NCBI GenBank assembly: GCA_963792365.1
Contig: CAWBVW010000001.1
Span: forward strand, 744,001-808,000
Reading direction: 5' to 3'
Length of the DNA: 64,000 nucleotides
DNA from: JAOUGY01 sp963792365
Lineage (GTDB): Bacteria > Actinomycetota > Acidimicrobiia > Spongiisociales > ZC4RG35
Shown piece by piece: positions 16,030 through 24,700 of this stretch. Each line of letters starts with the position of its first letter. The first letter of the stretch is position 1. The notes under the pieces were generated by a model. That model was given only the letters and a program-made list of their open reading frames with translations. It ran no database searches and was not told where the DNA came from. The translations under genes were made by a program, and so were the position numbers.

Positions 16030-18042
16030 TCACAGTTCGACAGGTATCCCGATCTCCAGCGATCGCCGAGGCGGGAGCCGGAAATGGGTGGCGGCCGAGG
16101 CTGCGTTGCGATGCATGACAGCGAAGAGGTGCTCACGCCAGATCGCCATGCCGGGGAGTGGTGTCGCCCGCACGGACTCCCGTGCCAGGAAGTACGTCGT
16201 GTGGTCGGGGTCGAAAGCAACACTGCTGCTGACGAGACTGCCGAGCGCCGCGGGGACGTCGGGCTCCTCCATGAAGCCATAGAACAGGAGCACACGATGG
16301 AAACCGTCACCCAGATCCTCGATCCTCGCTCGCTCGGCCTGCAGCACCCTGGGGGCGTTCGTGACCACCACCGACAGGAACACGACATGCTCGTGTAGCA
16401 CGTGGTTGTAGCGGAGGTTCGCAAGGAACGCCGTCGGCACCTCCTTGGAGTTGGGACTCATGAACACCGCGGTCCCGGGGACCCGGGCCGGAGGATCCCG
16501 CCGAAGCGCCCGGATCATGGCCGGTGGAGACTGCGAACCGCGCCCAGTACGTTCGTGGACGAGGGCTCGACCCGACTTCCACGTGGTGAGACCTGTGAAC
16601 AAGACCAGGCCGACGGCCAACGGGAACCAACCACCAGCCGGGATCTTCAGCAGGTTGGCGCCGAAGAATGCGGAATCGACGATCAGAAAGCCTCCGACCA
16701 CCGTCCAGACGATGCCGCGACGCCAACCGAGCTGTGATCGTGCGTAGACGCCGAAGAGGAGGGCGGTGATGACCATCGTTGCGGTCACAGCTACTCCGTA
16801 GGCGGCTGCGAGGTTGCCCGAGCTCCTGAAGCCGAACACCAGCCCGATACACGCCACCATCAACGCCCAGTTCACCGACCCGAGGTAGACCTGTCCGCGC
16901 TCGGTCGCAGATGTGTGCACGATCCGAACTCGAGGCGAATACCCGAGCTGGATCGCCTGGAGTGTGAGCGAGAACACGCCAGAAATGAGGGCTTGGCTTG
17001 CGATGATCGTTGCCAGGGTCGCGATGATCAGGAGCGGGATGAGCGCCCACGAGGGCGCCATCAGGAAGAACGGGGCTTCGATCGCCTCGGGACGCGCCAC
17101 CAGCAAAGCACCCTGACCGAAGTAGTGGATCAACAGGGCGGGGAGGACCATGACGAACCAGCCGAGTCGGATGGGCTTGACGCCGAAGTGACCCATGTCT
17201 GCGTAGAGCGCCTCGCCACCGGTGACCACGAGAAACACCGAGCCCAAGACCACGAACGCCTTGAAGCCATGATCTACGAAGAAGCCGATCGCGTGTCGAG
17301 GATCCACGGCGGCGAACACGGCTGGCGCGTCGGCGAGATGCACGATCCCGAGCGCCGCCAGCACGACGAACCAGACCACCATGATCGGTCCGAACATCGC
17401 ACCGACGACGGCAGTGCCACGGGATTGGATCGCAAACAGGCCGATGAGGATCACCACGGCTATCGGGATCACGAAAGAGCCGAGCTCGGGCGCCACGATC
17501 TGGAGACCCTCCACCGCCGACAGCACCGAGATGGCGGGGGTGATGGCACCGTCTCCGTAGAGCAATGCGGTGCCGAACAGACCCAGCAGGATCAGCATCT
17601 TCCGTTTCTTCCCGGCCGAAGCCGCGGCTGATCGATCGGCAGACTCCGCCCGAGGCGAGATCAGGGCTGTCAGCGCGAGAATGCCTCCCTCACCGTGGTT
17701 GTCGGCGCGCATCACGAACCAGACGTATTTGATCGTGATCACGACGATCAGCGACCAGAAGATCAGCGAGAGCACACCCACCACGGCCTCTGGTGTGACG
17801 GGTACACCGTGTTCCTCTGCAAGCGCCTCGCGCAGCGCGTACAGCGGGGACGTGCCGATGTCCCCGAACACGACACCGAGTGCTGCAATCGCGAGCGGAA
17901 GCGTTCTGGTCTTGTCTGATGCGTGAGCCGTGAGGTGTCCTGGCGTCTTCAGCCATAGGGAGAATACCGGTCCCGGTCGGGACATCGTGCGCATCGCCAA
18001 TTCGAGGCGATTCCGGCCGTCGAGCGGATAGCGTGACGCCAT
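16030..18042 (-). CDS. kup: Kup-type potassium uptake transporter
   Basis: 670 aa if read from the ATG at 18042; typical Kup length is about 620-660. The family signature GVVFGDIGTSPLYALREAL, the segment EGGILALTALISPRA and twelve hydrophobic helices are present, followed by a C-terminal cytoplasmic domain (from about residue 480). Kup moves K+ with H+. The first ATG overlaps the ATG of the divergent LysE gene in the sequence CATG. The real start is therefore more likely at 17994 (MRTMSRPGP) or 17985, still well before the first helix. It is convergent with Sua5, with seven bases between the stops. Confidence 0.9.
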   Translation of the reverse strand: MASRYPLDGRNRLELAMRTMSRPGPVFSLWLKTPGHLTAHASDKTRTLPLAIAALGVVFGDIGTSPLYALREALAEEHGVPVTPEAVVGVLSLIFWSLIVVITIKYVWFVMRADNHGEGGILALTALISPRAESADRSAAASAGKKRKMLILLGLFGTALLYGDGAITPAISVLSAVEGLQIVAPELGSFVIPIAVVILIGLFAIQSRGTAVVGAMFGPIMVVWFVVLAALGIVHLADAPAVFAAVDPRHAIGFFVDHGFKAFVVLGSVFLVVTGGEALYADMGHFGVKPIRLGWFVMVLPALLIHYFGQGALLVARPEAIEAPFFLMAPSWALIPLLIIATLATIIASQALISGVFSLTLQAIQLGYSPRVRIVHTSATERGQVYLGSVNWALMVACIGLVFGFRSSGNLAAAYGVAVTATMVITALLFGVYARSQLGWRRGIVWTVVGGFLIVDSAFFGANLLKIPAGGWFPLAVGLVLFTGLTTWKSGRALVHERTGRGSQSPPAMIRALRRDPPARVPGTAVFMSPNSKEVPTAFLANLRYNHVLHEHVVFLSVVVTNAPRVLQAERARIEDLGDGFHRVLLFYGFMEEPDVPAALGSLVSSSVAFDPDHTTYFLARESVRATPLPGMAIWREHLFAVMHRNAASAATHFRLPPRRSLEIGIPVEL
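18029..18034 (+). promoter_or_regulatory. -10 box of a probable leaderless promoter (LysE gene)
   Basis: TAGCGT lies 12 to 7 bases before the ATG at 18041 with no ribosome site. It lies inside the first codons of the longest kup reading, which is one reason to move the kup start downstream. Confidence 0.45.
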
Positions 18043-18661
18043 GCCTTCGCCGTCGACGCTCGCTGTGTTCCTCGCTGCCTCCTATGCATTGGCCATCGTG
18101 CCCGGACCGGCAGTGGCCTACATCGTCAATCGAAGCCTCGCCCAGGGACGTCGGGCGGGAGCAGTATCGGCGCTCGGGATCGCAACCGGTGGAACGGTGC
18201 ATGTGATTGCAGCGACGGTAGGGCTGTCGGCGTTGCTCGCCTCCTCTGCGATCGCGTTCTCGATCGTGAAGTATGCCGGCGCCGCCTATCTCGTGTTCCT
18301 CGGATGGCGAGCGCTCAGAGCGAGCGGTTCGATGGCCGAAGTGGCCGTCAGACGTTCATCCCTCACCCAGATCTTCAGACAGGGCCTGGTCGTGAACATC
18401 CTCAACCCGAAGACCGCTCTGTTCTTCTTGTCGTTCTTTCCCCAGTTCATCCATCCAGGGTCTGGGTCGGTGGTGAGCCAGATGTTGGTTCTCGGAGGCG
18501 TGTTCATCCTGGCGGCGCTCAGCTCCGATCTCCTCTACGCCCTGGCCGCCGGCACGATTCGAGGTGCGCTCGATCGACGACCCAATCTACGAACCGCGAA
18601 GCGGTGGGTGACCTCGACGATCTTCTTCGGTCTGGGAGCAGTCGCCGCCTTCTCGGAGTGA
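18041..18661 (+). CDS. LysE/RhtB-family amino acid exporter
   Basis: 206 aa with six membrane helices and the family pattern YALAIVPGPAVAYIVNRSLAQGRRAGAVSALGIATGG near the N-terminus and NPKTALFFLSFFPQF in the middle (NPK is nearly invariant). Members export lysine, arginine, homoserine, threonine or related compounds. Divergent from kup with overlapping start codons. A second LysE-type gene lies at 49730-50314. Confidence 0.9.
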   Translation: MPSPSTLAVFLAASYALAIVPGPAVAYIVNRSLAQGRRAGAVSALGIATGGTVHVIAATVGLSALLASSAIAFSIVKYAGAAYLVFLGWRALRASGSMAEVAVRRSSLTQIFRQGLVVNILNPKTALFFLSFFPQFIHPGSGSVVSQMLVLGGVFILAALSSDLLYALAAGTIRGALDRRPNLRTAKRWVTSTIFFGLGAVAAFSE

Positions 18662-18688
18662 ATCGCGAAATCCGATGACGATTGCCAC

Positions 18689-18720
18689 TTGCGAACAGGC
18701 GTTCGACGAACGTATGTTCC
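18689..18720 (+). promoter_or_regulatory. Two tandem LexA-type (SOS) boxes overlapping a leaderless promoter
   Basis: Box 1 is CGAACAGGCGTTCG (18692-18705), a perfect CGAAC-N4-GTTCG inverted repeat as in actinobacterial LexA sites. Box 2 is CGAACGTATGTTCC (18707-18720), with exact GAAC/GTTC half-sites. Their centres are 15 bases apart. A possible -35 TTGCGA (18689-18694) and -10 TATGTT (18713-18718) are 18 bases apart, the -10 lying inside box 2 and ending six bases before the ATG at 18725. LexA bound here would block the promoter. Confidence 0.75.
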
Positions 18721-18724
18721 TTCG

Positions 18725-19498
18725 ATGTCCACCCGGCAACGCATCATGGACCTCCTCCAGGAACTGGACACGTTTCGGGATCGGTATCGCAACCTCGAGC
18801 TGCCGGACGAGATCGAGTCGATGAACCTCGCCATCGGCCGCCGGGCCCGGCGTGTCGAGTTCATCCGGACGCAGCTGACCGAGCTCATCGACGAGATGTC
18901 GCGGCTGGAAGCCGAGATCGCCGGGTGCCACAAGGGATACGAGGCTCTGCTGGAGGACACCATCGACCGGATCAAGGCGCAACACCGAGAGGCGTGGTCG
19001 CCGTTTCCCGTGACCGGATTCAGGATGTGGTCGTGGCAAGACGGTGCCCTCCACGGCGCCTGGGAGCGATGGCACATCGTCACGAAAGAGGCAACGTGCC
19101 GGCATCCGGGTGAATTGCCGCACTCGAATGGAGCGTGTGGACGCCTCGGTTGCGGTGTGTATGCCGCCAAGGCGCTCGATCCGCTGCTGACCTCCCGAAT
19201 CGACTCCGACAGCCACGGGTTCGTTTGCGGGACGGTCGAGCTCACCGGAAAGGTGGTCGAGCACGACGAAGGGTATCGAGCGGCCCGGGCCGAGGTCCGA
19301 GCGGCGGTGATGGTCGGCGTCGAGCGGGTGGCCTGGTGTGACGACCCGGACGGACTCGACCAGATGTTCGCCGACGCGGATCGGTACTTCGCCTCGGCAG
19401 GAGTGCCACGCCCGCCCGACGTGGGCCACGAGATCAGAAGATTTCTCACGCAACGAGAGAGGAAAACACCATGGACATCGGATCGCAGAAGCGCGTGA
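18725..19498 (+). CDS. Coiled-coil/cysteine-motif protein under LexA-type control, function unknown
   Basis: 257 aa. Residues 1-95 are strongly helical and charged (probable coiled coil: RVEFIRTQLTELIDEMSRLEAEI). The middle has a cysteine cluster (ATCRHPGELPHSNGACGRLGCGVYAAK) and then GTVELTGKVVEHDEGYRAARAEV, which resembles an actinobacterial family of unknown function with a C-x-CGIYA and W/T-G-x-VVEH-x-x-GYR pattern. The start ATG at 18725 follows the SOS-type promoter without a leader. A damage-induced role is inferred only from the LexA boxes. The next small gene overlaps its end by 28 bases, so the two form one unit. Confidence 0.78.
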   Translation: MSTRQRIMDLLQELDTFRDRYRNLELPDEIESMNLAIGRRARRVEFIRTQLTELIDEMSRLEAEIAGCHKGYEALLEDTIDRIKAQHREAWSPFPVTGFRMWSWQDGALHGAWERWHIVTKEATCRHPGELPHSNGACGRLGCGVYAAKALDPLLTSRIDSDSHGFVCGTVELTGKVVEHDEGYRAARAEVRAAVMVGVERVAWCDDPDGLDQMFADADRYFASAGVPRPPDVGHEIRRFLTQRERKTPWTSDRRSA

Positions 19499-19599
19499 TC
19501 ATCGTCGAGAAGGAACGGGTGGCCCCGGCCACGCCCGTCACGACCCGCCCGAGGGAGGACACCTCGACCGAGTCACGGAAGGGTGCTCATAAGTCGTGA
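19471..19599 (+). CDS. 42-aa small protein downstream of the SOS-box gene
   Basis: An ATG at 19471 is preceded by a good ribosome site (GAGAGAGG, eight bases before). The 42-residue product begins MDIGSQKRVIIVEKERVAPA and ends in a charged, proline- and threonine-rich tail (PVTTRPREDTSTESRKGAHKS). The IIVEKERV/IIVEPxx-like start resembles very short actinobacterial proteins of unknown function. It overlaps the preceding gene by 28 bases in another frame. Likely co-induced with it; no function can be given. Confidence 0.6.
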   Translation: MDIGSQKRVIIVEKERVAPATPVTTRPREDTSTESRKGAHKS

Positions 19600-19692
19600 T
19601 CTCACGCGGGATACCATCTCTCCGGTGAGACCATTCCGGACCAGCCCAACCCGGGGCGCAGCACCGATCGAAGTCGCCGCTCGGTTCGGCCG

Positions 19693-20820
19693 ATGACCGT
19701 GGACCTGGATCGAATGGCGCTTGGCTGGCTCCGGTCGAGGCCGGGCATCAAGTGGGCATGCGCTGCGCCATCCGAGATCGCAGCATGGGTCGCCGACATG
19801 GATTTCCCAATTCCGCCGGTCGTTGCCAGCGGTATCCAGCGCGTCGTCGAGACCGGCGACCTCGGGTACCCGGACCTGCGTGAGGGCGTGCGACTCGCCG
19901 AGCCGTTCGTCCGGTGGATGCGATCGGCACACGGGGTAGACCTCGATCCAGGAAGCGTTCGCGAGTTCGACGATGTGCTCAATGCAGTCCAAGCCGTGCT
20001 GAGCGTGATGGTGCCCCCGGGTGGGACCGTGGCGATCCATACTCCGACATACCCGCCGTTCCTGGAAACCATCGAGCGCTTCGGCTATCGGATGGAGCCC
20101 ATTCCGTTCCAACTGCGGGACGGCGGGTGGGGTTTCGACCTCGAAGCAGCCGCTGGCGCTGTCGAACGGGCCGACGCGGTGATCGTGGTCAACCCCCACA
20201 ACCCAACCGGCCGAGTCCTGGACCACTCAGAGCTCAAAGCCATCGTGGACGCGGCTGTGGCGACCGGAACCACCATCATCGCCGACGAAGTCCACGGCGA
20301 CCTCGTCTACCAGGGGCATCGCCATGTGACGATGGCGGGCTTGGAGCCTGCGGCCGTCACGATCACATCAGCCACCAAAGCCTTCAACATGGCCGGCATC
20401 AGGTGCGCTGTCGCCCACATCGGCTCCGACACCGTCAGAGAGCGACTCCGTGCAGTGCCACACCATCTGTTCGGGGCCGTGTCGAACCTTTCGGTTGCGG
20501 CCACCGCCGCCGCTTGGTCCGACGAAGGGGCGCTGTGGCTGTCCTCCGTGCGATCGGTTCTCGAGCGCAACCGAACGACGGTCATCGAGCGGATGCCGAA
20601 TGGCCTCGACGTCGTCCCTCCGGAGGCCACCTACTTGGCATGGATCGACACCCGGGGCCGTCTGGGCGAGGATCCGGCGCATCGCATTCGGGAGAACACC
20701 GGGTTGATCCTCAGCCGAGGCTCGGATTTCGGGCCTGACACCGCCAGCTTCGTTCGACTCAACTTCGCAACCGGTCAGTCGATCCTCGCAGAGATCATGG
20801 ATCGGATGAACCGGATCTAG
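19693..20820 (+). CDS. MalY/PatB-type PLP enzyme (cystathionine beta-lyase-like aminotransferase)
   Basis: 375 aa, fold type I. The N-terminal IAAWVADMDFPIPPVV and GYPD segments are hallmarks of the MalY/PatB branch. The PLP lysine is in TSATKAFNMAGIRCAVAH, the Asn-Pro-His-Asn-Pro-Thr motif is VVNPHNPTGRV, and the C-terminal arginine is in SFVRLNFAT. Members cleave C-S bonds of cystathionine or cysteine conjugates, or act as aminotransferases. No ribosome site is evident before the ATG at 19693. Confidence 0.87.
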   Translation: MTVDLDRMALGWLRSRPGIKWACAAPSEIAAWVADMDFPIPPVVASGIQRVVETGDLGYPDLREGVRLAEPFVRWMRSAHGVDLDPGSVREFDDVLNAVQAVLSVMVPPGGTVAIHTPTYPPFLETIERFGYRMEPIPFQLRDGGWGFDLEAAAGAVERADAVIVVNPHNPTGRVLDHSELKAIVDAAVATGTTIIADEVHGDLVYQGHRHVTMAGLEPAAVTITSATKAFNMAGIRCAVAHIGSDTVRERLRAVPHHLFGAVSNLSVAATAAAWSDEGALWLSSVRSVLERNRTTVIERMPNGLDVVPPEATYLAWIDTRGRLGEDPAHRIRENTGLILSRGSDFGPDTASFVRLNFATGQSILAEIMDRMNRI

Positions 20821-20994
20821 CTTGTAGGTCAGCGCCCGAGGACGACGTGGCCGAGACGGACGATACCGACGATGACCATTCGAAGGATCGAACGTCGCGG
20901 CGGACGATCCCACCAGCCATCTCCGGGAGTCAGGGCTCGGGCCACATCCAGTGTGAGATGCGTGTGCATCCTCCACAGACACTCACGATGTCGC

Positions 20995-21201
20995 TCAGAT
21001 ACGCGGGCGGACGTGGAACCAACGCTCCAGCGCAGCCGGATCGGCTTTCACCTCATCCATGATCTCGAGGATGCGGTCGCAGGTGACACCGTGAGACTCG
21101 AGCACACTCAAGACTTCCTGTTTCAGGTTCCCTGACGGTGTGATCTCAACGAGCGGGAAGTACGGCGTCCCGGACCGCCTGGTGAATGCGACCGGCGTCA
21201 T
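20995..21201 (-). CDS. Small hypothetical protein
   Basis: 68 aa from an ATG at 21201 (the frame extends to 21237). It has a short strand-rich start (TPVAFTRRSGTPYFPLVEITPSG) and a helical end (LKQEVLSVLESHGVTCDRILEIMDEVKADPAALERWFHV). Coding is plausible because of the codon pattern and protein-like composition, but I recognise no family. The flanking intergenic stretches (20821-20994 and 21202-21308) hold nothing I can support. Confidence 0.45.
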   Translation of the reverse strand: MTPVAFTRRSGTPYFPLVEITPSGNLKQEVLSVLESHGVTCDRILEIMDEVKADPAALERWFHVRPRI

Positions 21202-21308
21202 GACCGAGCAACGTACCAGAGCCACAGACTTCGGCATCGGGTCCGCCCGTGTCGGCGAAGCATCGTCACTGGGAGAGTGAGCGGACGAGCGGTGTCCGAT
21301 GCGACAGG

Positions 21309-23330
21309 TCAGACGTGGTTGCGGCGGAACAGCTCATGCGAGGTCGTGAACCACCGAAGGAACCTACCCTTACCGACCTCCGCCAGTGATGGGATCTGGG
21401 ATCGATAGGCCCGAAGCGCGCCTCGCTTGATCCACGCAGTCGAGTCGACCTCGACACTCCATGCAAGCGATGCCAGGTCGCGGCGTCGGAACGATCTTGC
21501 GCTCTGGTTCCAACCTCTCAGGACCTGCTTGACACGGGTCTTCGTGGGTGGCCACGCCAGAGGCTGTGGAGACCAGGGCCAGTGGCTCCAGAGCCATATG
21601 GCGTACTCGAAGACCTCGATCTCCGTTCGCCCGTCCTCGATGGCGCTCCGTGTGACCCTGAAGGCCGCCTCGTGATCCGGGTGACCATCGTGTTCATGGG
21701 TTACGAAGACCCGCGAGGGCCGGAACGCGTCGAGCACGTCGCCCAACCTGGCTACCGCCGCATCGTGATGACCTCGGAGCCCACCGTCGGGCAGACCGAA
21801 CGCCCACGTGTCCTCAGATTTGACACCGAGTACCTCGCACGCTCGCCGCGCTTCGGACATCCGTTCCTCGGCTTTGGCCACCCTGTCGGCGCCACCGGTG
21901 AGTGCGCCGTCCGTCAGGAACACCACGCCCACCCTTTGACCAGCGGCGGTCAACGCCGCGATCGTGCCACCGCATCCGAGCGTTTCGTCATCGGGATGGG
22001 GAGCGACGACGAGTGTGCGACCGGACAGCTCCTCGAGCGCCAGCGGCTCGCTCCGTGCAACCAGCCGGTCGAATCGCCTGCCGATCACCGGCTTCGATCG
22101 AGCACCATCCTCGAGGTCTGCGTACACCGTGCTCACATCGAGGGCTACGAGATCCCAGGAGTATCTGGCCGCCACGCGCGCCCGGCCAGTGGTTCCGAGG
22201 AGAGACCTCAGATCGGCGTCGTCGAGCAGTGAGCTCAGCGCATCCGCAAGCCGTCGCGCATCTCCGGGAGGCACCGTCAGGCCGCCCACGTCGCCGGCGA
22301 GGATCTCCTGCATGCCGCCGACGGCCGTCGCCACCACGGGGGTCCCCATCGACATCGCCTCGACGACGCTCATGCCGAACGCTTCACTCAGTGAAGGGTT
22401 CACCACGATCGTGGCATCGCCATAGAGGTCGACGAGTTCTCCATGCGCCATCGTCGAGCGGAAATGGACGCGAGTACGAAGCCGGGTCGGGACCATCTCG
22501 ATCAGAGCGTCCGGATAGCGTTGGTCACCGTAGAACCGGGCGAGGTCTCGAACCAGCGCATCCTCGGATACGTCGACCAGGTGGCCTCGCGGCATGACGG
22601 CCCGCGGACCCACGATGGTGAGAGTCGCCGTGGGATGGCGGTCGGCGATCATATCGAAGGCTTCGATCAGGACGTGGATCCCTTTTTCCGGGGACAGTCG
22701 GCCGACGAACAAGATGTTCGGGTCGACCGGCGACCGTGGCTGCACGTCGAGCCACTGCGGATCCACTCCGTTGGGAACTGTCATGCAGTCGAGCGATCGC
22801 TCTGGCCAGGCCGCCCGGATACGGTTGGCGACGTGGTCGGAGGCCGCAACGACTCGATCGACGACGGCGAGCGCCGGCGCGATCCGTTTGCGGTCGAGGT
22901 CACTCAGCCACTCTCCGTGCATGTGCAGAACGATCGGCACACGTCGATTGAACCAGCGAATCACTCGCACGAAGGGGAACTGGTTCTGCACGTGCACGAT
23001 GTCTGGGCGGTACATCACGAGCCCGGCCGACACCATGAGCGCATAGCCCAGCGAGTGCCACAGCGAGTGATTCGAGGGTCTGCGTCCGCGCAGGACATGC
23101 GATAGTCGCGACATCGCTCGATCGAGTCGATTGGACACAGCCATGTACTCGACACCATCGTGACTGCTGCGCTGCGTTCCACCCGAGTTTCCCGGTCGAT
23201 AGACGCGCACGGTGGCCAGGTCGACAAGGCGCCGGGCGACCTCGTGGGTCCATATCTCGATCGAGCCCTGGGGGTCAGGCGGACCTACCCATGCGCCCGG
23301 TTGCGAGACAAAAGCGACTCTCCGTTTCAC
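21309..23330 (-). CDS. Fused GT4 glycosyltransferase and PIG-L-type deacetylase
   Basis: 673 aa with two catalytic domains. Residues 1-400 are a GT-B family 4 glycosyltransferase: PDIVHVQNQFPFVRVI, LHMHGEWLSD, the nucleotide site FVGRLSPEKGIHVLIEAF and the E-x7-E motif PSLSEAFGMSVVEAMSMG. From about residue 435 a LmbE/PIG-L domain begins, LVVAPHPDDETLGCGG (the AHPDDE zinc motif), with THEHDGHPDHEAAF giving the second zinc ligands. In mycothiol and bacillithiol synthesis these two steps are separate proteins (MshA/MshB, BshA/BshB). The fusion suggests sequential sugar transfer and N-deacetylation on one product, which is not known. Confidence 0.87.
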   Translation of the reverse strand: MKRRVAFVSQPGAWVGPPDPQGSIEIWTHEVARRLVDLATVRVYRPGNSGGTQRSSHDGVEYMAVSNRLDRAMSRLSHVLRGRRPSNHSLWHSLGYALMVSAGLVMYRPDIVHVQNQFPFVRVIRWFNRRVPIVLHMHGEWLSDLDRKRIAPALAVVDRVVAASDHVANRIRAAWPERSLDCMTVPNGVDPQWLDVQPRSPVDPNILFVGRLSPEKGIHVLIEAFDMIADRHPTATLTIVGPRAVMPRGHLVDVSEDALVRDLARFYGDQRYPDALIEMVPTRLRTRVHFRSTMAHGELVDLYGDATIVVNPSLSEAFGMSVVEAMSMGTPVVATAVGGMQEILAGDVGGLTVPPGDARRLADALSSLLDDADLRSLLGTTGRARVAARYSWDLVALDVSTVYADLEDGARSKPVIGRRFDRLVARSEPLALEELSGRTLVVAPHPDDETLGCGGTIAALTAAGQRVGVVFLTDGALTGGADRVAKAEERMSEARRACEVLGVKSEDTWAFGLPDGGLRGHHDAAVARLGDVLDAFRPSRVFVTHEHDGHPDHEAAFRVTRSAIEDGRTEIEVFEYAIWLWSHWPWSPQPLAWPPTKTRVKQVLRGWNQSARSFRRRDLASLAWSVEVDSTAWIKRGALRAYRSQIPSLAEVGKGRFLRWFTTSHELFRRNHV

Positions 23331-23416
23331 CGCCCACCCATGATCAGCAATCTATTTCGGGCGAGACGGTTTTCCAGATACTCGAATCAGATGTTCGGAC
23401 CCCTGAAAACGGGGAA

Positions 23417-24280
23417 TCAGTGGGAGAGACTGCTCTCGGAAGCCATCTGTCGAGCAGATCCCACCCAATCGTCCCGTTCCATCCTTCCCTTGAAGGTACC
23501 CAGGGCTTCACCCACCTCGGCGGCGGTGGTCGCGTCCATGTCGGCGAGCTGTCGGAACGTGGTGATTCCGTGTTCGTTGAGAATCGCCTCGATCTTGGGA
23601 CCGATCCCATGGATCAGTTGGAGATCGTCTCGCCTGCCAACCTCGACCTCGATTGCGGCGTCGGAATCCTCAGCCAACGAAATCACGAGATCGGCGGCCG
23701 GTGGTCTGCCCGCGGCGAAGGACGGCTCACCTTGGACGTCATCCAAAGCACGCTCGGTCGCATCGACTGCGACCGATGGGGCATGGTCTGGGCCATCGGC
23801 GGCAGGCGGCTCGTCGTGTTCGCCGAGACCAAGGAGCGGCGACGGTTCGAGCAACTGGGTTTCGGAATCCCGTACGCCTTCCTCCACGAGATTCGACGGC
23901 AGGATCGACATGAAAGCGGCCGGGCCGTGGGACTCTTCTTCACTGCTCGAGTCACGTTGATTGCCGAGAGCGTCGATGAGCGAGGCCAATCTTGCGGCAC
24001 CAGCTCCGTCGGACGGCCGAGCGACCGGTGCTTCGAGCTCGGCTTCGAGGCGCGGGGCATCGATACCGGCCAGGGCGAGTTTCGACTCGAGCTGGGCGAG
24101 CTCGAGGTGCAGGCTGCGAATACGGGTCGAACAAGAGGAGTGGACCTCGCGCAGTTCCTTCAGCTCGAGTTCGGGGTCGTCGGTCGGGGCCGACTCCGGC
24201 CGGCCGCGAACGTACCACCCGACCCATAGCCCAAGGGCAAACGCTCCCACCGCCAGGAACAGTGTGAGCAACGCCGTCAT
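23417..24280 (-). CDS. Membrane-anchored helix-hairpin-helix protein
   Basis: 287 aa. An N-terminal membrane helix (LTLFLAVGAFALGLWVGWYV) is followed by a coiled coil (residues 35-75, ELKELREVHSSCSTRIRSL), a long acidic disordered linker, and a C-terminal HhH domain from about residue 215 (DDLQLIHGIGPKIEAILNEHGITTFRQLADM). The C-terminal domain belongs to the group often labelled "predicted 5' DNA nuclease, flap endonuclease-1-like", of untested function. No nuclease residues are evident. The HhH block is similar in kind to the truncated gene at 1-199. Confidence 0.7.
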   Translation of the reverse strand: MTALLTLFLAVGAFALGLWVGWYVRGRPESAPTDDPELELKELREVHSSCSTRIRSLHLELAQLESKLALAGIDAPRLEAELEAPVARPSDGAGAARLASLIDALGNQRDSSSEEESHGPAAFMSILPSNLVEEGVRDSETQLLEPSPLLGLGEHDEPPAADGPDHAPSVAVDATERALDDVQGEPSFAAGRPPAADLVISLAEDSDAAIEVEVGRRDDLQLIHGIGPKIEAILNEHGITTFRQLADMDATTAAEVGEALGTFKGRMERDDWVGSARQMASESSLSH

Positions 24281-24433
24281 TCGTCATCCCGTCCACTTGG
24301 ACTGAGTCTCGCAACCATGGATTCTTCCCCCGAACGATCAGTCGGTCCCCAGCCCGACCTGTTCAAGAGACTAGTGCACCTCTCCCGAATTGGCAGACCC
24401 TCCCAACCCGAACGGCTCACGCGGATCGACGGG

Positions 24434-24439
24434 TACCCT
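24434..24439 (+). promoter_or_regulatory. -10 box of a probable leaderless promoter
   Basis: TACCCT lies 12 to 7 bases before the ATG at 24446, matching the TANNNT geometry seen at other leaderless genes in this window. No Shine-Dalgarno is visible. Confidence 0.4.
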
Positions 24440-24445
24440 GGTGAC

Positions 24446-24700
24446 ATGCCGGTCAGCACCTTCGCATGGGTCACCTCGTTGCTGTTCGGGGTCATGCTGG
24501 GGTGGGGCCTGGTTCGCGAGCCCGACGATCGCACCATCGCCATCTGGTCGACGCTGTTGCTCACCGGGATAGGCGCCGTCGTCTGGCTCACCGGCCCGGC
24601 GCCCGACACCGATGGTGCGCTCGCCGCCGTCGGCATGACGTTCTCGGGGGCCACGGCCGCGGTCGTGACGTTTGTAGCCTCCGCCAGGAGGTCGGCTTGA
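24446..24700 (+). CDS. Small membrane protein
   Basis: 84 aa with three hydrophobic segments (FAWVTSLLFGVMLGWGLV, IWSTLLLTGIGAVVWLTG, AVGMTFSGATAAVVTFVAS) and a short basic end. The frame opens earlier, at 24317, but the upstream part is not membrane-like and the ATG at 24446 has a well-placed -10 box. The stop overlaps the TTG start of the amidase gene, so the two are probably co-expressed. Unknown function. Confidence 0.55.
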   Translation: MPVSTFAWVTSLLFGVMLGWGLVREPDDRTIAIWSTLLLTGIGAVVWLTGPAPDTDGALAAVGMTFSGATAAVVTFVASARRSA

